From positions 1 to 64,000 of the forward strand of contig NZ_JBAHUR010000003.1 in the NCBI RefSeq assembly GCF_036689815.1: 64,000 bases of DNA, written 5' to 3'. Below, piece by piece: positions 17,768 to 26,526 of the stretch. The position numbers and the translations under genes are program-made. Under the pieces are notes generated by a model. The model did not search any database. It was not told the origin of the DNA and saw only the letters and a program-made list of their open reading frames with translations. This stretch comes from Magnetovibrio sp. PR-2. Lineage in GTDB: Bacteria; Pseudomonadota; Alphaproteobacteria; Rhodospirillales; Magnetovibrionaceae. Each line of letters opens with the position of its first letter. Position 1 is the stretch's first letter.

Positions 17768-18088
17768 ATGACCGAAACAATGGTCACGCATATTGACGGT
17801 GCCGCCCTCGGGACCGGGACCCCCAAACGGCGCAAATGGCGTTTGCGCAACCTGTTGATGCTGCGCCCGCAGGCCAAAGCTGCTATCGCTTTTGGTTTGA
17901 TGAGTGCGGCGCTGTATTACGGCCTGTATTATTTCAACGACGACATCCGCCACGTGGCTGAAATGACCAACCGGGGTGATCGTACGTTCTTCTTGCTGCC
18001 CATTGCTCTTGCGTTTGTGTTTTCGATTGTCCACGGAATTTTCACGGATCGTTTCTGGGATGCCTTGGGTTTGAAAGCGAAACGGTGA
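17768..18088 (+). CDS. Small two-TM membrane protein, unknown function
   Basis: The 106-residue protein has a basic cytoplasmic-looking segment (PKRRKWRLRN, about 20-30) followed by two hydrophobic helices (about 40-57 and 75-92). No named domain is recognised. It begins 36 bp after the second LysR box and ends 4 bp before the Usp gene, so it is the first gene of an operon with the Usp and the TSUP exporter and probably functions with them. The start has AGGAGCAAAGG upstream. Confidence 0.72.
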   Translation: MTETMVTHIDGAALGTGTPKRRKWRLRNLLMLRPQAKAAIAFGLMSAALYYGLYYFNDDIRHVAEMTNRGDRTFFLLPIALAFVFSIVHGIFTDRFWDALGLKAKR

Positions 18089-18092
18089 TAAC

Positions 18093-18974
18093 ATGACCTC
18101 GGTGATGACAACACAGGGGGATGTGGCCGTGGCTCCACAGCTTTCGCCTATTGGGCGGTTTGAAACGGTTTTGTTGGCAACGGACGGCTCCGAATGGAGC
18201 GCTGGTGCAGAACGCATTGCCATTCAAGTTTGCAAAGAGCACGGCTCCAAACTTCATATCCTCTCCGCAATCTCTTCGCCTGGTGAAGCCGGGTGGATGG
18301 GCAAGGTCAATGACATCGAAGCGGGCAAGCAAACCGATGCGGTGATTGAGCGCATCGTTGAAACGGCTTCGAAAGAAGGCGTTGAGTGCCAAGGACATGT
18401 GCGTTCCGGCAACGACCCTTACGAAGTGATCGTCGATACCTCCAAAGATATTTCTGCCGACGTGATCATTATGGGCCGAAAGGGCCGTCGTGGTTTGGCG
18501 CGTTTGATGTTGGGCGATGCCACGGCGAAGGTCATTGGCTACGCCCCGTGCTCGGTTTTGGTGGTTCCGGAAAAGGCGACGGTTTGGACATCGATCTTGG
18601 TGGCGACGGACGGTTCGCGCTTTTCCGATATGGCGGCTGTGTTTGCCGCTGAATTGGCGAAAGCTGGGAATGTGCCCCTGTCGGTTTTGTCCGTCAAAGT
18701 TCCGGTGCACTCCGAGCGCCGTCAGAACGAAGCTCAGCCCATTGTCGATCGTGTATTGACGTTCTTGGAAGACCAAGGCGTTCAAGCGCGTGGCATTGTG
18801 GAAGAGGGCCCCGCCGACGACACAATCGTCGATGTGGCTGCTGACCGCAAAGCGGGCCTGATCGTTTTGGGCAACTTTGGTCGCACGGGTATTGGTCGCA
18901 TGCTGTTTGGCTCCAAGGCTGAACGGGTGATCAACCAGACCTCGTCGCCGGTGTTGATTGCACGCGGCGGCTAA
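18093..18974 (+). CDS. Tandem universal stress protein (two UspA domains)
   Basis: The 293-residue protein contains two complete UspA domains. The first (about 25-155) has VLLATDGSEWSAGAERI and GRKGRRGLARLMLGDATAKVIGYAPCSVLVV. The second (about 160-293) has SILVATDGSRFSDMAA and GNFGRTGIGRMLFGSKAERVINQTSSPVLI. Both keep the ATP-binding G-2x-G-9x-G(S/T) pattern, unlike the degenerate second half of the other Usp at 13487. Lying between the small membrane protein and the TSUP exporter, it is likely a nucleotide-responsive partner of that transport unit. Confidence 0.92.
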   Translation: MTSVMTTQGDVAVAPQLSPIGRFETVLLATDGSEWSAGAERIAIQVCKEHGSKLHILSAISSPGEAGWMGKVNDIEAGKQTDAVIERIVETASKEGVECQGHVRSGNDPYEVIVDTSKDISADVIIMGRKGRRGLARLMLGDATAKVIGYAPCSVLVVPEKATVWTSILVATDGSRFSDMAAVFAAELAKAGNVPLSVLSVKVPVHSERRQNEAQPIVDRVLTFLEDQGVQARGIVEEGPADDTIVDVAADRKAGLIVLGNFGRTGIGRMLFGSKAERVINQTSSPVLIARGG

Positions 18975-19058
18975 AACTGAAAACTGAGGATCCTCCCCCC
19001 TCGAAAGTGAAACAAGAATAAGAAACGGGCCGCACGCTCGGCCTCAAGGAGTTTCCCT

Positions 19059-20153
19059 ATGGAAGCCATCACCTTTCTCGACCTCACCCCCACCATGGTC
19101 ACATTGTTGTTTCTAGTCGGCTTCATCGGCGGCATGGTCAGCGGCTTTATTGGTTCCGGCGGCGCGTTCGTGATGACGCCGGCGATGATGAGCTTAGGCG
19201 CGCCCGCCATTGTCGCTGTGGCGTCCAACATGGCGCACAAATTCCCCAAGGCCTTGGTGGGCTCCATCAAGCGCGCCAAGTACGGCCAAGTGGATGTGAA
19301 GCTCGGCATCATGATGGGTATCTTTGCCGAAGCGGGCGTGATTGTCGGCAAGGGCTTCATGACCGATATCCGCGATGCTTTTGGTGATACGGGCACGAAC
19401 CTATATGTCTCTGGCATTTTTGTCGTGGTTTTGGCCGTGGTCGGCGGTTTTGTGATGCGCGACGCGATGCGCGGGCGTCGTCATGACATGGAAGGCAGCG
19501 AGGACGCCGGACACCAAGTCACCAAGTTGGCCCAGTGGGTCCAGACGGTGCGCATCCCCGGCACTATGATGCGCTTCAAATCCATCGGCAACAAAGAAAT
19601 CTCCGTCATTTTCATCGCACCTTTGGGTTTCGCGACGGGTCTGCTGGCGGCCTCCATCGCTGTGGGTGGCTTCATCGGCGTTCCGGCGATGATCTATGTG
19701 CTGGGCGTTCCGGCCATCATGGCGACGGCGACCGAACTGGTGGTGGCGTTTGTCATGGGCGCAGGCGGCTCCATGCTCTATGCCTGGGACGGCTTCGTCG
19801 ATATTCGCTTGGCGATGATCATCTTGGCGGGCTCGCTGTTTGGCGTGCAAATCGGTGCCATCGGCACGACCTACGTCAAAGACTGGGTGGTTAAAATGAT
19901 TATGGCCACCATCATGTTGATCGTGCTGGTCAGCCGCTTCTTCAAAGTTCCGGTGTATCTGTCCGACATGGGCCTGATCACGGCGATGGGCGAAACCTTG
20001 AGCACGTGGCTTTCGAACATCAGTTTCGCCTTTCTGGCCTTGGCCTTGTTGACGGGTGCCGTGGCCATCGTCATCGCCTTGATCAAAGGCATCGCCGAAG
20101 ACAAACGCCAGAAAAAGGCCGAAGCCGAAGCCGCAAACGCCGCGTCGGCTTAA
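19059..20153 (+). CDS. TSUP (TauE/SafE) family anion exporter
   Basis: The 364-residue inner-membrane protein has about eight TM helices in two repeats, each starting with the family's G-rich pattern (GFIGGMVSGFIGSGGAFVMTPAMMSLG and GFATGLLAASIAVGGFIGVPAMIYVLGVP). TSUP proteins move sulfite, sulfoacetate, sulfide-type anions or organosulfonates. In a cell with an oxidative Dsr pathway, export of sulfite or another sulfur anion is plausible, but this is inference. A cytosolic insert (about 135-180) separates the halves. It is the last gene of the putative LysR-controlled operon. Confidence 0.88.
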   Translation: MEAITFLDLTPTMVTLLFLVGFIGGMVSGFIGSGGAFVMTPAMMSLGAPAIVAVASNMAHKFPKALVGSIKRAKYGQVDVKLGIMMGIFAEAGVIVGKGFMTDIRDAFGDTGTNLYVSGIFVVVLAVVGGFVMRDAMRGRRHDMEGSEDAGHQVTKLAQWVQTVRIPGTMMRFKSIGNKEISVIFIAPLGFATGLLAASIAVGGFIGVPAMIYVLGVPAIMATATELVVAFVMGAGGSMLYAWDGFVDIRLAMIILAGSLFGVQIGAIGTTYVKDWVVKMIMATIMLIVLVSRFFKVPVYLSDMGLITAMGETLSTWLSNISFAFLALALLTGAVAIVIALIKGIAEDKRQKKAEAEAANAASA

Positions 20154-20162
20154 ATTGCAAAA

Positions 20163-20207
20163 GAGGGTGAGAGTCCGGGTTATCCACAGGCTCTCATCCC
20201 GCTTTTG
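20163..20207 (+). terminator. Weak terminator-like stem-loop containing a DnaA-box sequence
   Basis: GGGTGAGAG pairs with CTCTCATCCC across a loop and is followed by GCTTTTGC, a short T run. It sits just after the TSUP stop. The loop includes TTATCCACA (20180-20188), a perfect DnaA-box match; with only one copy it is more likely chance than an origin. Confidence 0.4.
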
Positions 20208-20341
20208 CACATCTGGCTGAAATCGTAGACCGATCTGCCAAGTTTTCCACAATATATAGTGCTGCGTCACTATTTACCGCCTCTATATGGGGGTGTATGA
20301 TCTCTTCCGAATGAAATTGGGCAAAAAGCCAGCGGTGAGAG

Positions 20342-23300
20342 ATGGTCACGGGTTCTGAGAACCAGGAAAATACCGAACAAAAAGGTGCGTTGGACAAGCT
20401 GGGTTTGGGTGTTGAAACCCCAGACGAAGCTGCCGACGCGCCCGCATTTGAACCGCCACAGGAGTTCGATACCTGGGCGGAGCCGTTTTATCTGCGCTAC
20501 AAGTTAGCCACCGGGTTTGGTGTGATGCTGACGGCAGGCTGGCTGTGGCTGTCTGCAGAGTACATCTCCACGTATGTCGGTTGGGATGTGCTGTTTGAGC
20601 TTCTCCCCCATGAAATCGGCGGTTTGGCGGCGGGGGTTTTGACGCCCTTGGCGTTGTTGTGGATGGTCATCGCTTTGTTTGAGCGGGGTCACAGCTTGCG
20701 CTCGGAAACCGGACAGCTGCGGTGGCAAATTCGCCAACTGACGTACCCCACGGATCGTTCCGAAAGCCGGGTCAAAGAAATATCCGACAGCTTGCGCCGT
20801 CAGGCCAAAGACCTTTCGAAAGCGTCTGACGAAGCTTATCAGCGCGCCGAAGCCATCACCACGCAGGTTCGCGAACGCACATTGGAACTGTCGCGCGTGT
20901 CCGAAGACGCTGATTTGCGCGCCCGCGCGGTGGCGGATGCCCTGTCCCGCGAAACGGAAGAGCTTCGCGACGTGTCGGAAAAAGCCGAGACCCGCGCGCA
21001 AAGCGTTAGCGATGTGTTACACCGCCGTGGACACGAAATCGCCAACGCAACGGATCGCGCCAATACGCGCGCCGAAGACTTGGTGGAAGTTTTGGAACGC
21101 CGTATTCAGGACTTGGCCGAGATCTCTGAAACCGGATCGCGCCACGCCTTGGACGTGGCCGACACGTTCCATCAACGCACCGAAGAAATGACCCGCATTT
21201 CGGCCGAGACGGCGGCGCGCGCGGAAAGTGCAGGTTTGATATTGAATGACCGCATCACCAACATCAATTCTGCCACCGAAGATGCCATGAAAAACATCGA
21301 AACGGGGTCGGAGCTGTTGGCGGGCGCCGGGGCCGACATGGGCGCGCGTGCGGATCGCATGGAAACCCAAGTGAACCGCTTGGGCGAAAGCTTGCGTCGT
21401 CAACAATCTGAACTTGAGCGCGCGAGCTTGGACGCAGCTGCCCACGCCAACGAAGTCGAAAGCAGTCTGGAACGCCAAACCACGGCGCTCAACGAAACGG
21501 CGGACAAAGTTACGTCGCGGGTCACGTCCATGTCTGAAACCATGGGTGAGCATGCCCACGAACTGGTTGCGGCGTCCGACTTGGTTTCGTTGCGGATGAA
21601 GGCTGCGGGCGATGCCTTCCAAACCCAAGCCAAAGCCATGGCGGAAACGGCGGACAGCACGTCGGAGCAGTCCGCGCAAGTGCGCGAGTTGTTGCGCAAG
21701 ACCTCTTTGGATTTGAGCCATATTTCCGCCAAAGCCTTGGATCAAGTCGAGACCGTCGGTAAATCCATTCAGGCGCGCAAAGATGAATTGCTGGCAACGG
21801 GTGACGAGGCCGAAGGGCGCGTGAAAGACGCCGCCGACACGCTTAAGATTCAAACCGAAAACATCAAGACCTCTTCCCAAACGGCGATTCATGGTTTGGG
21901 CGATGTGGCGGCCCGCATGCATGAAGTCAACACGGACTTGGGTGCAAATTCCAAGGATGCTCAAAACGCATTGTCTGAAGCCACTCGCTTGATGGAAGAA
22001 GGCTCTAAACGTCTGACCACCAGTGCGCAGGGCGGGGCTTTGTCCATTGCGGGTGCGACGCGGACGCTGAAAGAAAGCTTGGACGGTATCAATGCGTCTT
22101 CGGCCAAAACATTGGAAACGGCAGACGCGTTTCGCACAAACCTGGATGAAGTCAAAGTGGCGTCCGATAAAGCCGTCGCGGGCTTTTCTGAGCTGGGTGA
22201 AACGGTGCAAGACCGCGCGCGGTTCTTGGAAAACATTGCCGACAGCGCGAACGAAAAGCTCAACAGTGCAGGCGATACGTTGGAACAACAAACCGAGCAT
22301 TTGGTCCATGTGGCCGCACGCACAGGCAAACTGGTGACGTCGGCCAGCGAGCAGTTGGAAGACCGCACGGAGATGATGGAAAACACGTCCGAGCGCGCCG
22401 AAAATCGCCTGCGCGAGCTGGGCGAAGCTGTACGCCAAAACCTGCAAGATTTGATGGTGAACTCCGACGAAGCGACACAACGTTTGTCATCGGTGAGCCA
22501 AACCCTCGAAGCCCAAACCGAAGGCGTGTCCCGAGTAACGTCTTCGGCGGTGGAGAACGTCGACAAAGCGACCGGGGCATTGTTGGAACGCTCTCGCGAA
22601 GTGGGCTCGGCCTCGGACCGTGCAGCACGCTTGATTTCTTTGGTGTCCGACGCGCTTCACCGCCAGACCGCAGGTTTGACCGACGCGTCCAAACAAGCTG
22701 CGGAACGTATTGACGTGATGGGCGACACCATCAAAGCTCACACCCGTGAGCTGGACGATTTGGGCACCCAAGCCACGGATCGTTTGCTGGATACGGGTGA
22801 GAAGCTCAAAGAAAGTGCGTTTAGCCTGCAAACCGTTTCAGACGATGCCGTCACCCGTGTGCGCAGCGTGAACGAAGTGATGGGTGAAAGCGAACGTGCG
22901 GTTACTCAACGCATTGAATCGGCCGAGCGCGAACTGGACGGTGTCTCCCGCCGTTTGGGCGAACGCGCCGAAGACGCCGCGCGCACCACCAACCAAGCGG
23001 GCGACCGTCTGCAGGGCATCTCTGAAACCTTCCGCCGTCACACGTCGGATTTGGATGGTGCGCTTGACCGGGCCGGGGACCGCTTGGAAGATTTGGGTGG
23101 ATTGTTGTCTCGCCGGACCGAAGATTTGACGCACTCTTACACCCGTGCGTCCGATCACATTCGGACGTTCTCCGAAGACATGCATCGCCAAGCGGGGAGC
23201 TTGATGGAAGCCTCTGACCGCGCCGCTGGCAAACTCGGCGAAGTGGGCACGCGCTTGAATGATGAAGTCCACGGTGTGAACCAGTCGGTAGACAAGGCGG

Positions 23301-24466
23301 CCAAGTTGATTGACTTGGTCACCAATGCCTTCCACCACCAGACATCGGACCTTTCAACCGCGTCTGAACGTGCTGCGGGTGAGCTGGAGCGCGTCAGCGA
23401 CTTGATCAAAGTCTCTGCCGGCGAAATGAGTAAGATGTCCGACAGCACGGTGCAAAACTTAGACAGCGCCGGTGATATGCTGCGCCAGCGTTTGAGCGAA
23501 CTGTCCACCGCGTCGAACCAAGCCACTAAACGCGCGGAACACGTCAATGAAAGTCTGCGTGATCAAGCCCGTGAAGTGGCCCAGGTTTCTGACGATGCGC
23601 TGGGCAAACTCAGCCAAATTGGGCAGACTTTCGACGCCCACGTCGAAGGGGTTCATCAGCTCACCGAAGAGAGCATTCAGTCCATCCGCAATTTCTTGGA
23701 ACAAGCCGACCATCAAACCCGCGAGGGTGTCAAAGACGTCGAGCGCGTATCGGAAAGCCTCTCAACCAGTCACGAACGTGCTCGTGGTCAACTCAGCGAA
23801 CTCAACCGCATGTATACGCGTGCCGAACAAGGGGCAAACTTGTTGGGCGATGCTTTGGAAAAACAAAGCGCCAGCGTGGCCCAAACGACCGAAAAATCGC
23901 TGGCCAACGTGGTGGCGTGGGACCAGAGCTTGCGCGAACGGGTGCAGGACTTGTCCAAAGTCTCCAACGAAGTGTCTCAGCAGCTCACTCAAGTCGGGGC
24001 CAAAGTGGACAAAGGCACACGCGATCTCATGGGTGCTGTGCAGCATGCCCAAAAGCTCAACGAAACCTTGGATTCAACGCTAGACAAAGCGCACGTGGAA
24101 GACTTCATGCGTCGATCCGCTTTTATCACCGAAAAACTGCAATCTCTGGCCGTCGACTTGGCGCGCATTGTCGAGGTGCCGATTTCCGAAGACGACTGGC
24201 GCCGCTTCAACAAGGGCGAGAAGGGTATCTTCACGCGCAAAATGTTGGGCTTCAAAGAAAAGAACACGCTGGCGTCCATCAAATCGATTTACCAACAAGA
24301 TGGCGAGTTCCGCGATTATGTCGGCCGGTATGTCTCTGAATTCAATTCAATGATGGACAAAGCTCGCGAACGTGACCATGATGGCGTACTTGAAAGTACT
24401 TTTTTGTCGTCTGACATGGGTAAATTGTATATGATCCTTTCCAAAGCGCTCGGAAGAGACATATAA
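20342..24466 (+). CDS. Giant membrane-anchored coiled-coil protein built of 25-residue repeats
   Basis: The 1374-residue protein has an acidic N-terminal tail, two TM helices (about 60-80 and 92-115), and then a cytoplasmic-looking helical region. From about residue 148 to 1245 the sequence repeats every 25 residues with hydrophobic or small residues at repeat positions 4, 11, 18 and 25 (for example ALSRETEELRDVSEKAETRAQSV). That is a heptad pattern with one stutter per repeat (7+7+7+4), expected to give a nearly straight rod. A distinct C-terminal domain (about 1265-1374; PISEDDWRRFNKGEKGIFTRKML...) is non-repetitive and likely conserved. The layout of two TM plus long coiled coil resembles polarity factors such as Caulobacter TipN, but I see no sequence proof. 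No enzymatic motif is visible. Confidence 0.85.
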   Translation: MVTGSENQENTEQKGALDKLGLGVETPDEAADAPAFEPPQEFDTWAEPFYLRYKLATGFGVMLTAGWLWLSAEYISTYVGWDVLFELLPHEIGGLAAGVLTPLALLWMVIALFERGHSLRSETGQLRWQIRQLTYPTDRSESRVKEISDSLRRQAKDLSKASDEAYQRAEAITTQVRERTLELSRVSEDADLRARAVADALSRETEELRDVSEKAETRAQSVSDVLHRRGHEIANATDRANTRAEDLVEVLERRIQDLAEISETGSRHALDVADTFHQRTEEMTRISAETAARAESAGLILNDRITNINSATEDAMKNIETGSELLAGAGADMGARADRMETQVNRLGESLRRQQSELERASLDAAAHANEVESSLERQTTALNETADKVTSRVTSMSETMGEHAHELVAASDLVSLRMKAAGDAFQTQAKAMAETADSTSEQSAQVRELLRKTSLDLSHISAKALDQVETVGKSIQARKDELLATGDEAEGRVKDAADTLKIQTENIKTSSQTAIHGLGDVAARMHEVNTDLGANSKDAQNALSEATRLMEEGSKRLTTSAQGGALSIAGATRTLKESLDGINASSAKTLETADAFRTNLDEVKVASDKAVAGFSELGETVQDRARFLENIADSANEKLNSAGDTLEQQTEHLVHVAARTGKLVTSASEQLEDRTEMMENTSERAENRLRELGEAVRQNLQDLMVNSDEATQRLSSVSQTLEAQTEGVSRVTSSAVENVDKATGALLERSREVGSASDRAARLISLVSDALHRQTAGLTDASKQAAERIDVMGDTIKAHTRELDDLGTQATDRLLDTGEKLKESAFSLQTVSDDAVTRVRSVNEVMGESERAVTQRIESAERELDGVSRRLGERAEDAARTTNQAGDRLQGISETFRRHTSDLDGALDRAGDRLEDLGGLLSRRTEDLTHSYTRASDHIRTFSEDMHRQAGSLMEASDRAAGKLGEVGTRLNDEVHGVNQSVDKAAKLIDLVTNAFHHQTSDLSTASERAAGELERVSDLIKVSAGEMSKMSDSTVQNLDSAGDMLRQRLSELSTASNQATKRAEHVNESLRDQAREVAQVSDDALGKLSQIGQTFDAHVEGVHQLTEESIQSIRNFLEQADHQTREGVKDVERVSESLSTSHERARGQLSELNRMYTRAEQGANLLGDALEKQSASVAQTTEKSLANVVAWDQSLRERVQDLSKVSNEVSQQLTQVGAKVDKGTRDLMGAVQHAQKLNETLDSTLDKAHVEDFMRRSAFITEKLQSLAVDLARIVEVPISEDDWRRFNKGEKGIFTRKMLGFKEKNTLASIKSIYQQDGEFRDYVGRYVSEFNSMMDKARERDHDGVLESTFLSSDMGKLYMILSKALGRDI
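20783..24080 (+). repeat. 75-bp (25-residue) degenerate tandem repeat array
   Basis: Successive 25-residue units can be laid end to end without gaps through the first dozen or more units, e.g. units starting SDSLRRQAKDL, ADALSRETEEL, SDVLHRRGHEI, VEVLERRIQDL and ADTFHQRTEEM. Later units such as GESLRRQQSEL, ESSLERQTTAL and ADTLKIQTENI keep the register. The repeat is diverged at DNA level, so it is old. About 44 units would fit the region. Confidence 0.8.
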
Positions 24467-24532
24467 TTACGTTTATAGATTTATCGATTTTTCGATTTTC
24501 GGGGGAGGGCCCCAAGTCAGGGGGCCCATCTT

Positions 24533-24568
24533 GGGGCGGAAACCAAACGGTTTCCGCCCCCTTTTTTT
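24533..24568 (+). terminator. Strong rho-independent terminator
   Basis: GGGGCGGAAACC pairs perfectly with GGTTTCCGCCCC across the loop AAAC and is followed by CTTTTTTT. It ends transcription of the 1374-residue coiled-coil gene. Confidence 0.95.
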
Positions 24569-24652
24569 GAGCTTTGCGCAAGAACCGGAATGCGGTGTGT
24601 TTCCGTTTAATCTAGGGTCAGAGGAAGCTGTCAACGAAGCCACACACTCAAT

Positions 24653-24757
24653 CGTCACTCCGGACTTGATCCGGGGTCCATGGGCGGTTGCTCAGAAGTG
24701 ATCGTTAGAGATTTTACGCTGAGAAGCCCATAGGCTCCTGCCTTCGCAGGAGCGACG
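24653..24757. repeat. Palindromic MITE-like dispersed repeat, copy B (complete)
   Basis: The 105-bp element has imperfect terminal inverted repeats CGTCACTCC/GGAGCGACG. Inside are the hairpins CCGGA-CTTGA-TCCGG and CTCCTGC-CTTC-GCAGGAG, plus a pair GGTCCATGGGC/GCCCATAGGCTCC that can close the whole element into a cruciform. A second copy begins the window (1-84). It lies just upstream of the EamA gene, whose alternative ATG at 24759 abuts its right end. No transposase is seen, so mobility would need help in trans. Confidence 0.8.
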
Positions 24758-24788
24758 GATGAAAATTGGTATAAAAGGACCCTCCCAC

Positions 24789-25721
24789 ATGCCCACCATC
24801 AACACCTCCATGACCGCCAAAGAATGGCTGATGCTGGTCACGCTATCCATCCTCTGGGGCGGGTCGTTCTTTTTTGTCGGCGTGTTGGTGGACGACTTGC
24901 CGCCGCTCACCATCGTGGCTTTGCGGGTCGGCTTAGCCGCAATAGCTTTGCATCTCATTCTCATGGTTCAGGGTGATCCCATCAAAGGTGGTTGGCCTGT
25001 CTGGCGGGCATTTTTTGTCATGGGGTTTTTGAACAACCTCATCCCGTTCACGCTGATTGTGTGGGGCCAAGGGCACATTGCGTCGGGCTTGGCTGCGATT
25101 TTGAATGCCATGACGCCCATTTTCACGGTGGTGGTGGCGCATGTCCTACTGGCCGATGAACGTCTCAGCCCGCGCAAAGTCATTGGCGTGGTTGTAGGCT
25201 TCATAGGCGTAGCGGTGATGGTTGGGCCGGAACTTCTGGACGGTCTGGGCACCAACGTCTGGGCCCAGCTGGCGATTTTGGGCGCAGCGCTCTCTTATGC
25301 GTTCGCGGGCACCTATGGACGACGGTTCCACACCCTGGGCGTCAAACCGCTGCACACCGCCACCGGACAAGTCACGGCGTCTACAGTCATGTTGATCCCG
25401 TTGAGCGCCTTTGTGGACCAACCTTGGGGCCTGGAGATGCCAGGATTGGAAGCCTGGGCGGCGATGCTGGGCTTAGCTGTCATTTCGACCGCGCTGGCCT
25501 ACATCCTCTACTTCCGCGTCCTCGCCACTGCAGGGGCCACCAACGTGTTGCTGGTGACACTCCTGGTCCCCGTCAGCGCGATTTTGTTGGGCGTGGCGTT
25601 TTTGGGCGAAAGCTTGGAAACCGATGCCATGATCGGTATGGGATTGATTGCGGTGGGATTGTTGGTGATCGACGGGCGGTTAATTAGGCGTTCTCAACCT
25701 GCGCCGCGCGCGCCTGATTGA
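24789..25721 (+). CDS. EamA/DMT-superfamily transporter (10 TM)
   Basis: The product (310 residues from the ATG at 24789) has ten TM helices as two EamA repeats, with ILWGGSFFFVGVLVDDLPPLTIVALR at the start of the first. I choose 24789 because AAAAGGACC precedes it; the ATG at 24759 lies against the palindromic repeat and has no good ribosome-binding site. EamA proteins export metabolites such as amino acids, but the substrate is unknown. Its 3' end overlaps the 3' end of the convergent chelatase gene by 38 bp. Confidence 0.85.
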   Translation: MPTINTSMTAKEWLMLVTLSILWGGSFFFVGVLVDDLPPLTIVALRVGLAAIALHLILMVQGDPIKGGWPVWRAFFVMGFLNNLIPFTLIVWGQGHIASGLAAILNAMTPIFTVVVAHVLLADERLSPRKVIGVVVGFIGVAVMVGPELLDGLGTNVWAQLAILGAALSYAFAGTYGRRFHTLGVKPLHTATGQVTASTVMLIPLSAFVDQPWGLEMPGLEAWAAMLGLAVISTALAYILYFRVLATAGATNVLLVTLLVPVSAILLGVAFLGESLETDAMIGMGLIAVGLLVIDGRLIRRSQPAPRAPD

Positions 25722-26526
25722 GCACCAGTTCGGCCATCTCCGGTGCGTCGCCGATGGGCGGCAGATAGACTAGACGACGGCCTTCAAGCTCAATTTCATT
25801 GGGCTTGCCTTGTTTGAGGCGCTCTTGGAAGCCTTCGTCTTTGGGATTGAAGCCGATGTCGCGGGGGATTTCGTCGGCGCCGTGATAGCCGTCCGAAATC
25901 AAGTACGGCACAAACACGACCGTCTTCGCATCCGTCAACTCGCGCCAGCTTTCAATGAACGGCGGCTCTTCCAAAAACGCACTGGTAAGCGGCAGCTCCA
26001 TGCCTTGTTCGGACAGGCTTTCGATCAAGTTGATGGTACAGTGGAACGAGGCCGAGCTTTTTTGCGAGCCGTGGCCGATCATCACCACTTCGGTGCCGTC
26101 GGTCGGCACATTCAATTCCGCCATGCCCTGAGCAATACGCCCAGCGACGATTTTGACGATGCCCGGGTCAGAGCCGACCGGATCGCAGAGAAATACGCGC
26201 TGATGGCCGTTAGCGTTGATGCGCTCCGTCACCGGACCCGTAAGGCCTAAGGCCTGGGGCAGCTTGTTGGACGACACATACCCCGCGCACGCCAAGTTCG
26301 GCACGATGAAAACTTCGGGCGTTTCAAACGTGTCCAGCACGTCTTTGACGAACGGTTTTTCGGTCAAGAAGGCTTCTTTGACTTCGGCAAAAAGCCCTAG
26401 TTTTCTTATGGTTTCTGCGTGTCGCCGGGTCGATGTCTTCCCCCCCGGCGTTGAGGGAGAGCCGTGTGCCGCGATCATCAATCCCGCAGCGGAAAAATTA
26501 AGAACGGTGCTGTTCTGATCAGCCAT
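25684..26526 (-). CDS. CbiX-type sirohydrochlorin chelatase, two-domain form
   Basis: The 280-residue protein carries two chelatase-like halves. The first has MIAAHGSP (catalytic-type His) near residue 20 and the second has MIGHGSQKSSASFH near residue 150. Class II chelatases of this family insert Fe2+ or Co2+ into sirohydrochlorin. Downstream of dsrN and the siroheme methyltransferase, it most likely makes siroheme for DsrAB. It overlaps the methyltransferase gene by 8 bp (ATGGCTGA), which signals coupled translation. The long form is bigger than the ~120-residue CbiXS. It is the last gene of the dsr transcription unit. Confidence 0.85.
   Translation of the reverse strand: MADQNSTVLNFSAAGLMIAAHGSPSTPGGKTSTRRHAETIRKLGLFAEVKEAFLTEKPFVKDVLDTFETPEVFIVPNLACAGYVSSNKLPQALGLTGPVTERINANGHQRVFLCDPVGSDPGIVKIVAGRIAQGMAELNVPTDGTEVVMIGHGSQKSSASFHCTINLIESLSEQGMELPLTSAFLEEPPFIESWRELTDAKTVVFVPYLISDGYHGADEIPRDIGFNPKDEGFQERLKQGKPNEIELEGRRLVYLPPIGDAPEMAELVLNQARAAQVENA

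Larger units (their letters stand above)
24467..24788. other. Intergenic region: terminator and palindromic repeat, no gene
   Basis: The 322 bp between the coiled-coil gene and the EamA transporter contain a GGGCCCC/GGGGGCCC stem (about 24507-24527), a strong terminator and the 105-bp palindromic repeat listed separately. I see no convincing coding sequence or structured RNA beyond these. Confidence 0.7.

Noticed and set aside
20180-20188. Perfect DnaA box TTATCCACA
   Set aside because: A single box without neighbouring boxes, an AT-rich unwinding element or replication genes; probably chance within a terminator-like loop.
21017-22480. 487-codon minus-strand open frame opposite the coiled-coil gene
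   Set aside because: Antisense to the 25-residue repeat array and reflecting its period; no homology or start signal.
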